64,000 nt of DNA from Comamonas badia DSM 17552 (GTDB taxonomy: Bacteria > Pseudomonadota > Gammaproteobacteria > Burkholderiales > Burkholderiaceae_C), in NCBI RefSeq assembly GCF_000484635.1, contig NZ_AXVM01000002.1, forward strand, positions 248,001-312,000, in the 5' to 3' direction. The translations under genes were made by a program, and so were the position numbers. Positions 1 to 10,598 of this stretch are shown here, piece by piece. The notes under the pieces are model-generated. The model ran no database searches, was not told the DNA's origin, and saw only the letters and a list, made by a program, of their open reading frames with translations. The stretch's first letter is position 1; the number at the start of each line of letters is the position of its first letter.

Positions 1-37
1 CCGCACTTTTATATCAAGCGCTACAGCCTTTTTTCAT

Positions 38-44
<7 letters not shown>
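1..44 (+). repeat. AGCGCT palindrome, copy 1 (cut by window edge)
   Basis: Forward copy of the dispersed palindrome. The right half AAGCGCTACAGCC (16-28) follows a 6-nt spacer (10-15) and a left half of which only the end is inside the window. The tail of T residues ending in TCAAATT (29-44) matches that of the copy at 3815. It lies at the 3' end of hisF. Confidence 0.6.
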
Positions 45-817
<773 letters not shown>

Positions 818-951
818 GTGAATTGGCACAAAAGGGGTGCGCAAGATACCACGCATGGCGCTCCTTGCGCGCAAACCGCCTCTGCGCTGGGTATATTCCC
901 CGGCTGCGCGCCATAAGTCCCCGATAGTGCGCAACACTACACTGACGTCCG

Positions 952-2304
952 ATGGTTCCCCCTGAAGCAAGCGACAGCCCCCCTCTTCCCTCCGAAACTT
1001 CCGCCCCCTGGCTACCCTCGCATTACCAGCGCGCCGTGCTTGCGGTCTGCGAGCGCTGCGTCGTGACCACGCGGGAGGCGGTCTACACCACCAGGGACGC
1101 CAAGCTGGTGGGTGCCGGTACCCGGATGACGCCAGCGCTGTTCGAGCGCCTGATGAAGCACGAATTGCGCACGCCGCTGGAGCATCTGCTGGCCATGGAC
1201 GGCATGGTCAGCCAGGCATCGCTGGCGGCACAGGCCCATCAGATGTGCCTGCAGGATCCCCCCATCGAACTGCTGGTGCAGGACGACGCCGGCGGCGTCG
1301 CCGCCGCCACGCTCGCCGCCCCCCTGCACGCCATCAGCCTGCCTGCCGCACTGGCCTTCATGCTGACGGTGATGCGCGAACTGGCGCCCGCACAGCTCGC
1401 GCATGGTCTTCGGGCAGCGCTCGTCGCCACCTACCTGGGCATGCGCCGCGGCTGGAACAAGAGCGAATGCACCCGGCTGGCGGCCGCCGGCCTGCTGCAC
1501 GACATCGGCCTCCTGCATCTGGACCCGGCCTGGCGCGACACGGCCCGCCCCATGGCGGCCAGCGAGCGCCAGCAACTGGCCGCCCACCCCACCCTTGCCG
1601 CGCGGCTGGTGCACGGCTGGGAGGTTTACCCCCAGTCGGTGGCCGTTGCCATCCTCGAACACCACGAACGCATGGATGGCAGCGGCTACCCGCGCGGCAT
1701 CCGCGGCGAGCAGATTTCCGACATGGGCCAGATGCTGCTGCTGGCCGAAGTGGTGTCTGCCTTTTTCGAGAAATATGCCAATGATGGCGCCTCGGTGCGC
1801 CTTTCGCTGGCGCTGCGCATGGACCGCCAGAAATTTCCGGAGTCGCTTGCAGCGCTGCTGCTGCCCCTGCTGCAATCGAGCGCCATCCAGCCGGGCCATG
1901 CGGGCGATCTGGCGGAAATTCGCGGCGCAAGCAGCCGCCTGGCCCAGGCACTGCGGCACTGGAGCACGCTGCAGGCAGCCCTGCCCGCCGGCGACCCGCC
2001 GGTGCCGGAGGACAGTCCCGCCGCCTGGATGGCGCGGCGCCTGGCCACCCTGCAGACCAGCTTGTTCGATACCGGCGCCCACCCGGACCACCAGACCGAA
2101 CTCCTGCCGCTGCTGCAGGCTGATCCTGCCGGTGTCAAAGAGCTGCTGTTTCTCATGCGCGAGGCCCTGTGGCAACTGCAATCGATCGCCAGCACCGCGC
2201 TCACGCGCTGGCCCGCCTTGGGCGCAGAGGGTGATCCGCGCGACGCTGCCGCGCGCGCCTGGTGCGACGCGCTGCTGCGCAGCCTGCCGGCAGGCGAACC
2301 CTGA
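952..2304 (+). CDS. HD-GYP domain protein (putative cyclic-di-GMP phosphodiesterase)
   Basis: A 450-residue protein whose middle carries an HD-GYP domain, the family that degrades cyclic-di-GMP. Visible motifs are LLHDIG (HD at about residues 183-184), [10 protein letters not shown] (about 211-220), and [14 protein letters not shown] (about 237-250) with the GYP signature, so the metal ligands look intact. The first 130 residues match no sensor domain I recognise, and residues beyond about 300 look helical. No signal peptide or membrane segment is evident. It is divergent from hisF and ends 15 nt before the convergent hisA stop, which breaks the histidine gene run. Confidence 0.9.
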   Translation: MVPPEASDSPPLPSETSAPWLPSHYQRAVLAVCERCVVTTREAVYTTRDAKLVGAGTRMTPALFERLMKHELRTPLEHLLAMDGMVSQASLAAQAHQMCLQDPPIELLVQDDAGGVAAATLAAPLHAISLPAALAFMLTVMRELAPAQLAHGLRAALVATYLGMRRGWNKSECTRLAAAGLLHDIGLLHLDPAWRDTARPMAASERQQLAAHPTLAARLVHGWEVYPQSVAVAILEHHERMDGSGYPRGIRGEQISDMGQMLLLAEVVSAFFEKYANDGASVRLSLALRMDRQKFPESLAALLLPLLQSSAIQPGHAGDLAEIRGASSRLAQALRHWSTLQAALPAGDPPVPEDSPAAWMARRLATLQTSLFDTGAHPDHQTELLPLLQADPAGVKELLFLMREALWQLQSIASTALTRWPALGAEGDPRDAAARAWCDALLRSLPAGEP

Positions 2305-2319
2305 CGCAGCCAGGGTTTG

Positions 2320-3063
2320 CTACGGTGCCGCCAGTTCGTCCGCGCGCACCTGGCCCGCGGCGAAGTCGAGATCACCGGAATAGATCGCACGCCCGCAGAT
2401 CACGCCTTCGACGCCCTCGCCCTCAACCGCGCACAGCTGTTCGATATCGGCCATGCCGGACAGCCCGCCCGAGGCAATCACCGGAATGCTCAGCGCCTGC
2501 GCCAGCTTGACGGTGGCCTCGATATTGATGCCGGTGAGCATGCCGTCGCGGCCGATGTCGGTGTAGATGACCGATTCGACGCCCCAGTCCTCGAATTTGC
2601 GTGCAAGGTCCACCACCTCATGGCCGGTCAGCTTGCTCCAGCCGTCGGTCGCCACCTTGCCGTCCTTGGCATCCAGCCCGACGATGACATGGCCGCCAAA
2701 GGCGCTGCAGGCGTCCTGCAGGAATCCCGGGTTCTTCACGGCGGCCGTGCCGATGATCACGTACTCCAGCCCCGCATCGAGGTAGAGCTCTATGGTGTCC
2801 AGGTCGCGGATGCCTCCGCCCAACTGCACCGGAATTTCGTTGCCTACCGCCTTGAGGATGGCCTTGATGGCTCCGCGGTTCTTGGGCTGGCCGGCAAATG
2901 CGCCGTTCAAATCCACCAGATGCAGGCGCCTGGCGCCGGCATCGAGCCACTTGCGCGCCATCTCGGCCGGGTCATCGCCGAAGGTGGTGGCCTGGTTCAT
3001 GTCGCCTTGCTTGAGGCGTACGCAGTGTCCGTCTTTGAGGTCGATGGCGGGTATCAGCAACAT
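2320..3063 (-). CDS. hisA: Phosphoribosylformimino-AICAR-P isomerase
   Basis: TIM-barrel isomerase (247 residues) that opens the ribose ring of ProFAR to give PRFAR, the substrate of HisF-HisH. Family marks are [10 protein letters not shown] with the catalytic Asp, [20 protein letters not shown] with the second catalytic Asp, and VIASGGLS. The ATG at 3063 (MLLIPAIDL) is the normal N-terminus; an upstream in-frame ATG at 3096 would add 11 residues not expected for HisA. It lies downstream of hisH on the same strand. The gene beyond its stop is on the other strand, so the his transcript probably ends here. Confidence 0.97.
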   Translation of the reverse strand: MLLIPAIDLKDGHCVRLKQGDMNQATTFGDDPAEMARKWLDAGARRLHLVDLNGAFAGQPKNRGAIKAILKAVGNEIPVQLGGGIRDLDTIELYLDAGLEYVIIGTAAVKNPGFLQDACSAFGGHVIVGLDAKDGKVATDGWSKLTGHEVVDLARKFEDWGVESVIYTDIGRDGMLTGINIEATVKLAQALSIPVIASGGLSGMADIEQLCAVEGEGVEGVICGRAIYSGDLDFAAGQVRADELAAP

Positions 3064-3145
3064 TTTGGAGAGGTTGGGGCGTTGGGGGCTGGGCATGGAA
3101 TTCAGACTTCGCGCTCAACGCCCAACGCTGAACGCCAGCCTGTCT

Positions 3146-3814
3146 TCACGGTTTCCAGTGCAGGAAGTTGCGATAGAGCTGCAGCCCTTGGGCCGCACTT
3201 TTTTCAGGATGAAACTGGGTGGCAAAAAGATTATCACGTGCGATGGCCGCTGCAAAGGGCCCGCCATAGCCGGTTTCGCCCGCACAGTGCAGCGCATCGG
3301 CCGGGCGAGCATAGTAGCTGTGCACGAAGTAGAACCAGCTCTCATCGGGCACACCCTGCCACAGCGGGTGCAGCCTGCCTGCCTGCGGTAGCTGGCGCAC
3401 GCGGTTCCAGCCCATGTGCGGCACCTTGTAGCGGCTGCCGTCGTCCTGCCGGCGGCCCGCAAGCTCAAATCGCAGGACCTCCCCGGGAATGAGGCCCAGG
3501 CCATCGACATCGCCTTCGGCGCTGTGCGAGAGCAGCATCTGCATGCCTATGCACACGCCAAACAGCGGCTTGCGCGCGGCGGCTTCCAGCACCGCCGCGC
3601 GGACCCCCGAGGCATCGAGCTCGCGCATGCAATCGGGCATGGCGCCCTGGCCCGGCAGCACCACGCGATCGGCCGCGTGCACGGCGTCGGCGTCGCCCGT
3701 GACGAGCACCCGCCAGCCTTCGCCCTCGGCCGCGGCCCGCACGGCCTGCGACACCGAGCGCAGATTGCCCATGCCATAGTCCACCACGGCCACCGTTTTT
3801 ACTTTATTTTGCAT
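3146..3814 (-). CDS. hisH: Imidazole glycerol phosphate synthase, glutaminase subunit
   Basis: Glutamine amidotransferase class I subunit (222 residues) that feeds ammonia to HisF. The triad is visible: nucleophile Cys in FGVCIGMQ, and His and Glu in QFHPEKS near the C-terminus. The N-terminus [13 protein letters not shown] and the central FVHSYY are typical. A copy of the dispersed palindrome starts immediately upstream of its ATG, between hisB and hisH, so the leader of hisH inside the operon is made of repeat DNA. Confidence 0.97.
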   Translation of the reverse strand: MQNKVKTVAVVDYGMGNLRSVSQAVRAAAEGEGWRVLVTGDADAVHAADRVVLPGQGAMPDCMRELDASGVRAAVLEAAARKPLFGVCIGMQMLLSHSAEGDVDGLGLIPGEVLRFELAGRRQDDGSRYKVPHMGWNRVRQLPQAGRLHPLWQGVPDESWFYFVHSYYARPADALHCAGETGYGGPFAAAIARDNLFATQFHPEKSAAQGLQLYRNFLHWKP

Positions 3815-3864
3815 AGCTGTCAGCGCTTATCCAGCAAGCGTTACAGGCCTTTTTGATTCAAATT
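3815..3864 (+). repeat. AGCGCT palindrome, copy 2
   Basis: Forward copy with core at 3815-3849: half AGCTGTCAGCGCTTA, spacer TCCAGC, half AAGCGTTACAGGCC, then a tail of T residues ending TCAAATT. It fills the gap between the hisB stop and the hisH start. Confidence 0.85.
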
Positions 3865-4486
3865 ACAGCGCACCCTTGGTCGACGGGATCACCCCCGCGG
3901 CACGCGGATCGGGCTCTGCCGCGGCGCGCAGCGCGCGCGCAAAGGCCTTGAAAATCGTTTCGCACTGGTGGTGCGCATTCACGCCCTTGAGGTTGTCGAC
4001 GTGCAGCGTGACACCCGCGTGGTTCACGAAGCCCTGGAAAAATTCATGCACCAGCTGCGTATCGAAGCCGCCGATCATCGCGGCCGTGAAAGCCACGTCC
4101 AGGTGCAGCCCGGGCCGGCCGGAAAAATCCAGCACGACGCGCGAAAGCGCTTCATCCAGCGGCACGTAGGCATGGCCGTAGCGGCGAATGCCCTTCTTGT
4201 CGCCGATGGCACGCGCCACGGCCTGGCCGAACGCGATGCCCACGTCTTCGACGCTGTGGTGGCCATCGATGTGCAGATCGCCATCGCACTGCACCTCCAG
4301 GTCGATCAGGCCGTGGCGCGCGATCTGGTCGAGCATGTGGTCGAAGAAGCCGATGCCGCTGTTCAGCCGCGTCTGGCCGGTTCCATCCAGGTTGATGGCT
4401 ACGCGGATGCGCGTTTCGGCGGTCTGGCGGCTGACCTCGGCGGTGCGGTCGGTTCGGCTGGAGGCAACGAGAGCAGAAGAAGTCAT
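3863..4486 (-). CDS. hisB: Imidazoleglycerol-phosphate dehydratase
   Basis: Monofunctional dehydratase (207 residues) turning IGP into imidazole-acetol phosphate. The manganese-binding duplicated motifs are visible: [14 protein letters not shown] in the first half and [16 protein letters not shown] near the end, with GIGFFDHML before them. There is no N-terminal phosphatase domain, unlike the fused enterobacterial enzyme. Its start overlaps the hisC stop by 4 nt, indicating translational coupling. Residues 1-20 are probably unstructured; the domain begins at about RTAEVSRQT. Confidence 0.97.
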   Translation of the reverse strand: MTSSALVASSRTDRTAEVSRQTAETRIRVAINLDGTGQTRLNSGIGFFDHMLDQIARHGLIDLEVQCDGDLHIDGHHSVEDVGIAFGQAVARAIGDKKGIRRYGHAYVPLDEALSRVVLDFSGRPGLHLDVAFTAAMIGGFDTQLVHEFFQGFVNHAGVTLHVDNLKGVNAHHQCETIFKAFARALRAAAEPDPRAAGVIPSTKGAL

Positions 4487-5586
4487 AGCGAGGCGCGCAG
4501 CGCTTGCAAGAGGGCGGTATTTTCGTCAGCGCTGCCCACGGTCAGCCGCAGGCAGTTGGCGAGCAATGGGTGCATTGTAGAAACGTTCTTCACCAGCACC
4601 TTGCGCTCGCGCAAACCGGCGAAGGCGCGCGCCGCATCGGGTACGCGCACCAGGACCATGTTGGCCTCGCTCGGGAAGGGTCGCACCCCGGGCATTTGCC
4701 CCAGTTGTTCCAGAATGCGAGCACGCTGCGCCCGTATTTCCTGCGCCTGAGCGGCAAAAACATCTTCATGCTCCAAGGCAAACAGCGCGCATTCGCTGTT
4801 GAGCACACCCACGTTGTAGGGCGGACGCACCTTGTCGAGCTCGGCGATCAAACCAGCCTCACCCAGCAGATAGCCAATCCGCACACCCGCCAGACCGAAC
4901 TTGCTGAGCGTGCGCAGGATGAGCACATGGCGGTGCATCTCGGGCGCCGAGCGCACGTTTTCCATCCAGCTGCGCGCGGCAAACGGCTGGTAGGCCTCGT
5001 CCATCACCACCAGGCCGCCGGCCGCGCCCTGCGCGGCGATGATGCGGGCGATGGCGCCCTCGTCCCACAGCGTGCCGGTGGGGTTGTTGGGATAGGCCAG
5101 GTAAACGATGGCCGGGCGGTGCCGCGCGATGGCCGCCAGCATGGCCGCTTCATCCAGCTCGAAATCGGCCGTGAGCGGCACGCCGTGAAAGGCCAGGCCC
5201 TGCAGCTGCGCGCTCATGGCGTACATCACGAAGCCGGGCAGCGGCGCGAGGATGGAGGCGCCCGGCACGTCGCAGGCCAGCGCCAGCAGGCTGATCAGCT
5301 CGTCCGAGCCGTTGCCCAGCATCAGCGACCAGCCCGCCGGCGGCTGCGCCTGGCCCTGCAAGGCCGTCCTGAGCTGTTCGGCACCCTCACCCGGATAGCG
5401 GTTGACCGCCACCTGCCCCAGCCGCTTTCCCAACTCGGCCTGCAAGGCGGCCGGGAGGCGATAGGGGTTTTCCATCGCGTCCAGCTTGACCATGCCGCGC
5501 GAATCCTGCACCGCATAGGCATGCATGCCTTGCACGTCATGGCGCAGCCGGGCCAGGGGATGGACAGAAACCTCTTCAGTGGTCAT
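4483..5586 (-). CDS. hisC: Histidinol-phosphate aminotransferase
   Basis: PLP-dependent class I/II aminotransferase (367 residues) that converts imidazole-acetol phosphate to histidinol phosphate. Visible marks are MENPYRLP near the N-terminus, [29 protein letters not shown] and the PLP lysine in [16 protein letters not shown]. It is coupled to hisB by a 4-nt overlap. In most relatives hisD would lie directly upstream; here a foreign four-gene block separates them, so hisC is the first gene of its own segment and needs a promoter in 5587-5801. Confidence 0.96.
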   Translation of the reverse strand: MTTEEVSVHPLARLRHDVQGMHAYAVQDSRGMVKLDAMENPYRLPAALQAELGKRLGQVAVNRYPGEGAEQLRTALQGQAQPPAGWSLMLGNGSDELISLLALACDVPGASILAPLPGFVMYAMSAQLQGLAFHGVPLTADFELDEAAMLAAIARHRPAIVYLAYPNNPTGTLWDEGAIARIIAAQGAAGGLVVMDEAYQPFAARSWMENVRSAPEMHRHVLILRTLSKFGLAGVRIGYLLGEAGLIAELDKVRPPYNVGVLNSECALFALEHEDVFAAQAQEIRAQRARILEQLGQMPGVRPFPSEANMVLVRVPDAARAFAGLRERKVLVKNVSTMHPLLANCLRLTVGSADENTALLQALRASL

Positions 5587-5801
5587 GGGATAAAGGCATT
5601 CGTTGGATTGAAAAAAAGGAAGGGAGCACCTGCACCGCCTCGCAACACGGCAGGCGCGGCAGGTACGTCCGGATAACGGGCCGTCAGGCGGACCGTGCGC
5701 CTGTCACGCCTGAAAGCAGGGCACGCATTGCACGGCAACGGCGCTCATCGAGCGCCTGCGGGCAAATTTACCCGAATTCAGCGGCGCCAGAGACAAACGC
5801 T

Positions 5802-6116
5802 TCAAGCACTCGTTCCGCCAAAGCGTGGCGCCAGCGCATTGACGATGAGCGACAGCACATAGATGCCCGCCAGGCTCAGCACATACGAAACCACCATGTT
5901 GGCCAGCCCCACCAGGAAGGGCATGCGCACCGTGGCGCCGAGGCCGCCCATGCCGATCAGCGTCATGCCGATGAAGCCGCAGAGGGCGGGAATGGCGGCG
6001 AGCCACGCCAGGTAGCCGGGATACAGCCCGGCCGCGGTGGCAGGCTCGGCCGCGATGGCCGCCCAGGTGGGCTGGGGACTGAGCAACAGACTCTTGACGC
6101 GATCGACGATGGCCAT
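5802..6116 (-). pseudogene. Yip1-family membrane protein, C-terminally truncated
   Basis: The 104-residue product matches the first half of bacterial Yip1-domain membrane proteins: MAIVDRVKSLLL start, then three hydrophobic stretches at about residues 30-50, 55-80 and 80-97. Family members I know are near 200 residues and continue after the APRFGG motif with two or three more membrane segments. Here the frame stops four codons after that motif, and I cannot find the missing half in any frame downstream. It sits beside hisC at the edge of a block that interrupts the his genes, so it may mark a deletion or insertion end. A short functional form is possible. Confidence 0.6.
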
Positions 6117-6312
6117 GGCGACGCTCCTTGACGGGCATGGTGCCCGAACCCGGGCCCGCAAAAACCCATGCCGTCAATGTAACTATTTCCCGGCGGGTGC
6201 GAAAGCCTCGGTGCCGCCCGCAGCCACGGCCATTGGCGTGCATCCCGAAACGCACCACACGCTCATGTGCCGCTTCGCCCTGCGCGATCGGCCAGTACGC
6301 TGGCGCGCGACG

Positions 6313-7254
6313 TCAAGGATCTGGTTGTCCGCTGCGCCCATCGAGTGGGACGACGGACGCAGCCCGCCAAGCGGAAGGCGTCAACCCTGTCAACTGCCGA
6401 AAACGGCTGGAGAAATGGGCCGGGGAAGAGAAGCCGAGATCCAGCGCCAGTTCGGTGATCGACAGCCGGCTTTCGCGCAGCAGCGCCTTGGCGCGCTCCA
6501 TGCGCATCTCGCTGAGCACCTGGTATGGCGGGCGACCCGTGCTGGCCTTGAAGGAGCGGCTGAAGTGGTCGGGTGACAAGGCGACCGAGCGCGCCAGTTG
6601 GGCCACCGACAGGCCGTGCCCCGCGCCATCGATCGCCTCCATGGTCTTGCGCAGACGCCAGGCAGGCAGGGCTGGCACTTCCTTGCGTCCGGCGTCATCG
6701 GCAGCGGGGCTGGCTTCGAGCAGCAGTGCGAGGATCGCCCCCAGGTAGTTGGGCGCATAGCTGCCGCCTTCGCCCGCACCGCTTCCGGAGTCCCACAGGC
6801 GCCTGGCGATCTGCCCGACCAGCGGCTCATTCAGCTGCCGCCGGGCGAGTTGCTTGATGCGGCTTTCAATCAGATCCGCGTCAGCGCCGAGCAATTGCGC
6901 CAGCGGATGCAGTGCAACGCCCAGGTGCAGAACCAACGGGTTGCCCTCAAAGCGCCAATAGGAGCCGCAGCTCGGCGGCGTCAGCAGCACCTGGCCAGGC
7001 ATTGCGTTGAAGCGTTGAGATCCGCAGCCAATGTCGCGCAGTACCGGCGCATGCCGAGCGCGCAGCACGATGCTGATGATCAGTTCCTGAACGGGCCTGT
7101 ATTCGATGCCGTCCGCCGGCGCGTGCTCGACCAGCGCCATGGTGAGAGGGGTGGACTCAAGCGCTCGCACGTCGGCCCGGCGAATGGGCAAGGTCCGGTC
7201 ATTCAGATAAGCAGTGAAGCCCGGCTGACCCGCGGGGCGGGTGACTGCATCCAT
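6313..7254 (-). CDS. AraC-family transcriptional regulator
   Basis: A 313-residue regulator with a C-terminal AraC-type double helix-turn-helix: LSVAQLARSVALSPDHFSRSF for the first helix pair and ITELALDLGFSSPAHFSSRF for the second. The N-terminal half resembles AraC effector-binding domains of the cupin-like type but the ligand cannot be read. The ATG at 7254 was preferred over 7290 because a strong GGGGAGG lies about 10 nt before it. It is co-oriented with, and 81 nt downstream of, the barrel gene, so it may control the barrel-cupin pair. Confidence 0.9.
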   Translation of the reverse strand: MDAVTRPAGQPGFTAYLNDRTLPIRRADVRALESTPLTMALVEHAPADGIEYRPVQELIISIVLRARHAPVLRDIGCGSQRFNAMPGQVLLTPPSCGSYWRFEGNPLVLHLGVALHPLAQLLGADADLIESRIKQLARRQLNEPLVGQIARRLWDSGSGAGEGGSYAPNYLGAILALLLEASPAADDAGRKEVPALPAWRLRKTMEAIDGAGHGLSVAQLARSVALSPDHFSRSFKASTGRPPYQVLSEMRMERAKALLRESRLSITELALDLGFSSPAHFSSRFRQLTGLTPSAWRAASVVPLDGRSGQPDP

Positions 7255-7335
7255 CGTCGTCCATCCTCCCCAGTCAGCGGCATGCAGCAAAAAAAATGCG
7301 CTGCCGATTCAGGCCGATCGTGAGCCGGCCCCGAT

Positions 7336-8475
7336 TCAGAACTGGTACGAAAGCACAGCGGAAATGATTTGCGCCTTGCGTTTGCTGTCCACGCCGTGGC
7401 GCAGATTGTATTCAAGGTCAAAGCGATAGGGGCCGCCCACCACCGCCAGGCCCAACGACGCCAGGACGTAGCGCCGATCCCTCAAGCGCAGGTCCACATC
7501 GTTGGCGTATTCCGCTTCAAGCCCAAGCGAAAGACTCGGCAGAAATTGCCACTGCGGGCCAGCTGCCTGCTGTTTTTCAACCCGGGCGCGCACCCAGGCC
7601 GCGCCGTAGTCCTCGTGCTTGCCGTGCAGCACCGAGGCGCTGGCCGTATTGAAAAAGCTGCGCTGGTAGTTCGCACCGACGATGGGGCGCAGCAACCAGC
7701 CCGGCGGCAGCAGACCAATATCTTGCGTGCTGAACGTCCCGATCAGTTCAACCTGCGCATAGAACCGGTTTTCATCGTAGTCCTGCCGCTGCCGCATGAA
7801 ATCGTTTGAGACCGTGTAGCTGGCTTTGCCTCGCTGATAGTCCATGCGTGCGGCCAGGCCCCAATGCGGGGTATAAGCCTCAGCGTAGCGCAGCTGCAGG
7901 GCCCAGGCGTTGCGCCGCGATCGACCCAGGGTGTTGACCGGATCCTGGTGGTAGCGCAGGTCGTAGCCGTCATGCTCAAAGCTCAGTCCAATGCCAAGCA
8001 ATCGGCTGGGAATCGGCGCATGGAAATACTGCAACTCGACCTTGGGGCTGTTGCCCACGGGTTCAACCGGCAGGTTGTTGCTGCCGACAACCCGGGTGGG
8101 TTCCACATTGATGCGCAAGAAATGGGCGCCGGTGGCTGCTGGCAGTTCCTTCATCATGGAAATCGGCAGCACGAAGACACGGGCGCGATCCCGGAACGCG
8201 GGCCAGGCGGGCGGCGGCACGCCTTGGCCGATCAACGCGTCGTTGACGTAGCCGGCGGTGGCCCTGGAAGCGCCGATCTTGGTCTGCGTGTTGCCATAGA
8301 TTTCATTGGAAAACAGGGGATTCATCAACCCGGCCTGTCCCAGCGTCATCATGCTGACCATGCCGGGCGTGGGGCTGAAACCGCCGGCCGGCTGCTCCGT
8401 CCCGGCCGCCGCGACACCTGCCAGCAGGCCCGCGAAGGCGAGCGCACACGGTATTCTCATCACCCTTGTTTTCAT
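7336..8475 (-). CDS. Putative outer-membrane beta-barrel protein
   Basis: A 379-residue exported protein. It starts with a signal peptide (about residues 1-24, ALAFAGLLAGVAAA), has many alternating-hydrophobicity stretches rich in Tyr, Arg and Asp, and ends in SYQF with a C-terminal Phe, the usual last residue of outer-membrane barrels. Strand-like repeats such as WALQLRYAEAYTPHWGLAARMDY's first half fit a meta-pathway or transporter-type barrel, but I do not recognise a named family. The ATG at 8475 places the signal peptide at the N-terminus. It lies between the cupin and AraC genes on the same strand. Confidence 0.7.
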   Translation of the reverse strand: MKTRVMRIPCALAFAGLLAGVAAAGTEQPAGGFSPTPGMVSMMTLGQAGLMNPLFSNEIYGNTQTKIGASRATAGYVNDALIGQGVPPPAWPAFRDRARVFVLPISMMKELPAATGAHFLRINVEPTRVVGSNNLPVEPVGNSPKVELQYFHAPIPSRLLGIGLSFEHDGYDLRYHQDPVNTLGRSRRNAWALQLRYAEAYTPHWGLAARMDYQRGKASYTVSNDFMRQRQDYDENRFYAQVELIGTFSTQDIGLLPPGWLLRPIVGANYQRSFFNTASASVLHGKHEDYGAAWVRARVEKQQAAGPQWQFLPSLSLGLEAEYANDVDLRLRDRRYVLASLGLAVVGGPYRFDLEYNLRHGVDSKRKAQIISAVLSYQF

Positions 8476-8641
8476 CACGATCTCCCGTCTCCGTTGTTCT
8501 GTACGCCGCGATGGCAGAGCCGCACGCGCCAACGCATGCGCGTGGCCCGGGCCACGCCTGCGCGCTGGCTGGCGATGAAGCTTGCCGATCGGGCTTGCGG
8601 CTTCAGCCGCGGGGCGTCATCCCGCGCCGCGCCGCGCCGCA

Positions 8642-9064
8642 TCAATGGGTGGGCTCGCCCGGTGCGGCGCCCGACAGGCGCTGCAGCATGGGGATATCCA
8701 TGTGGTACATCGGCTCGTCGTTGGGCCCGAGGAAGGCAGACGCGCCCTGGCACACCATCAGCAATTCCGTCTCTTGGTCAAACGGCAGGGCATCATGGAT
8801 CGCCCCCTTGGGTTCGGAGACGTAGTCACCGGCCTGGAAAGGTCCGGTCTGCCGGTGCACGCCCGTACCCTTGAGGATGTAGATTTCGGCGCTCTCCAGG
8901 TGCTTGTGCCGCGGCAGGACGCCCCCGGGTTCGGCACGAATCATGACGCTGAAGGCGCCGGTTTCAGGGACCAGCTTGATCACCTTGACGAAAACCCGCG
9001 GTGCCAGCGGCAGCCAGGGCAATCCATCGCAGTGCACCGTCGCTCCGCCCTTGTATTCATTCAT
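8642..9064 (-). CDS. Cupin-domain protein
   Basis: A single-domain cupin of 140 residues. The first cupin motif appears as PRHKHLESAEIYILKG, with His, His and Glu placed as metal ligands, and a second part with H in EPKGAIHDALPF. The layout resembles ChrR-type cupins and small ring-cleaving dioxygenases such as 2,4'-dihydroxyacetophenone dioxygenase; the substrate cannot be told. It is first in a minus-strand run cupin, barrel, AraC that lies between hisD and hisC. Confidence 0.75.
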   Translation of the reverse strand: MNEYKGGATVHCDGLPWLPLAPRVFVKVIKLVPETGAFSVMIRAEPGGVLPRHKHLESAEIYILKGTGVHRQTGPFQAGDYVSEPKGAIHDALPFDQETELLMVCQGASAFLGPNDEPMYHMDIPMLQRLSGAAPGEPTH

Positions 9065-9245
9065 TTCCCGTCTCCTGGTCTGATCTGGTGTAGTGCCCGC
9101 TCGATAGCGAGCCTGATCAACAAGCCTGGGCAGCTATTGACCACGACCAGTTTAGGAAACAGGACTCTGCGCCGCTTTCAGTTTTCCGACGCGGCTATCG
9201 GAAAAGCGTCCGCGCCTACGAACGCCCGCACCCACAACGGAGAGG

Positions 9246-10568
9246 CTATGAACTCTTCAGCCGCATCTCCGCCGCCCGCGCATGCGCCTGCAGGCCCTCG
9301 CCATGCGCCAGCACGCTGGCGATGCGGCCGAGCACCTGCGCGCCCTGTTCGCTCACCTCGATCAGGCTGGTGCGTTTCTGGAAGTCGTACACCCCGAGCG
9401 GGCTGGAAAAGCGCGCCGTGCCGCTGGTGGGCAGCACGTGGTTGGGGCCGGCGCAGTAGTCGCCCAGCGACTCGGTGGTGTAAGCGCCCATGAAGATTGC
9501 ACCGGCGTGGCGCAGCAGCGGCTCCCAGCGCTGCGGCTCGCGGCTGGAGATTTCGAGGTGCTCGGGGGCGATGCGGTTGGAGATTTCGCAGGCTTCCTGC
9601 ATGCTGCGCGTGTGGATCAGCGCGCCGCGCCCCGAGAGCGAGGCGGCGATGATTTCCGCGCGTGGCATCTCTGGCAGCAGCCGGTGCATCGCCTGCGCCA
9701 CCTGCGCTATGTAATCGGCATCGGGGCACAGCAGGATGGACTGCGCCAGCTCATCATGCTCGGCCTGGCTGAACAGATCCATCGCCACCCAGTCGGGCGG
9801 CGTCGTGCCATCGGCCAGCACCAGGATTTCACTCGGCCCGGCGATCATGTCGATGCCGACCTGGCCGAACACCCGCTTCTTGGCGCTGGCCACATAGGCG
9901 TTGCCGGGGCCGGTGATCTTGTCCACCTTGGGCACCGTGGCCGTGCCGTAAGCCAATGCGGCAACCGCCTGCGCGCCGCCAATGGTGAAGCCGCGCGTGA
10001 CGCCCGCGAGATAGGCCGCCGCCAGCACCAGCGGGTTCTTCTCGCCACCCGGCGTGGGCACCATCATGATGATCTCGGGCACGCCCGCCACCTGCGCGGG
10101 AATGGCGTTCATCAGCACGCTGCTCGGGTAGGCCGCCTTGCCGCCCGGCACGTAGATGCCCACGCGGTCCAGCGGCGTCACCTTCTGCCCCAGCAGCGTG
10201 CCGTCTTCGTCGCGGTAACTCCAGCTCTCGCCGCAGGCCTTTTTCTGCGCCGCGTGGTAGCGGCGCACGCGGTCGGCGGCGGCGGCCAGCGCATCACGCT
10301 GCACCGTGGGCAGACTGTCGTGTGCGGATTTCAGTTCAGCTTGCGTGAGCTCAAGCTCGGCAACACTTGCGGCAGTCAGGCGGTCAAAGCGCGCGGTGGT
10401 CTCCAGCACCGCCGCATCGCCGCGCTGCTGCACGTCGGCAAGGATGTCGGCCACGCGCTGCTCGATCGCCGCATCCTGCGCGCTGGACCAATGCAGGCGC
10501 GCGGCGAGTTCTTGCTCAAATGTGCCTGAAGCGCTTGACAGCCGTGCGGGATCAGCTATTAATTTCAC
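9246..10568 (-). CDS. hisD: Histidinol dehydrogenase
   Basis: Zinc enzyme (440 residues) that oxidises histidinol to histidine in two NAD-dependent steps. Marks are [40 protein letters not shown] and the catalytic Glu-His of IAPEHLEI, plus NHVLPTSG near the end. The start is GTG at 10568, preceded by AGGAG with 7-nt spacing. The first 17 codons coincide with a diverged copy of the dispersed palindrome, so this N-terminus is partly made of repeat DNA. hisG is 30 nt upstream; hisC is displaced by 3.7 kb downstream. Confidence 0.97.
   Translation of the reverse strand: MKLIADPARLSSASGTFEQELAARLHWSSAQDAAIEQRVADILADVQQRGDAAVLETTARFDRLTAASVAELELTQAELKSAHDSLPTVQRDALAAAADRVRRYHAAQKKACGESWSYRDEDGTLLGQKVTPLDRVGIYVPGGKAAYPSSVLMNAIPAQVAGVPEIIMMVPTPGGEKNPLVLAAAYLAGVTRGFTIGGAQAVAALAYGTATVPKVDKITGPGNAYVASAKKRVFGQVGIDMIAGPSEILVLADGTTPPDWVAMDLFSQAEHDELAQSILLCPDADYIAQVAQAMHRLLPEMPRAEIIAASLSGRGALIHTRSMQEACEISNRIAPEHLEISSREPQRWEPLLRHAGAIFMGAYTTESLGDYCAGPNHVLPTSGTARFSSPLGVYDFQKRTSLIEVSEQGAQVLGRIASVLAHGEGLQAHARAAEMRLKSS
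10523..10557 (-). repeat. AGCGCT palindrome, copy 3 (inside hisD start)
   Basis: Read on the minus strand the halves are AGCTGATCCCGCACG and AAGCGCTTCAGGCA with the 6-nt spacer GCTGTC. The first half is diverged. It encodes about residues 4-16 of HisD, in a different codon phase from the other sense copies. Confidence 0.6.
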
Positions 10569-10598
10569 CAGTTTCTCCTGAACCTGCGATGCAGCCGC

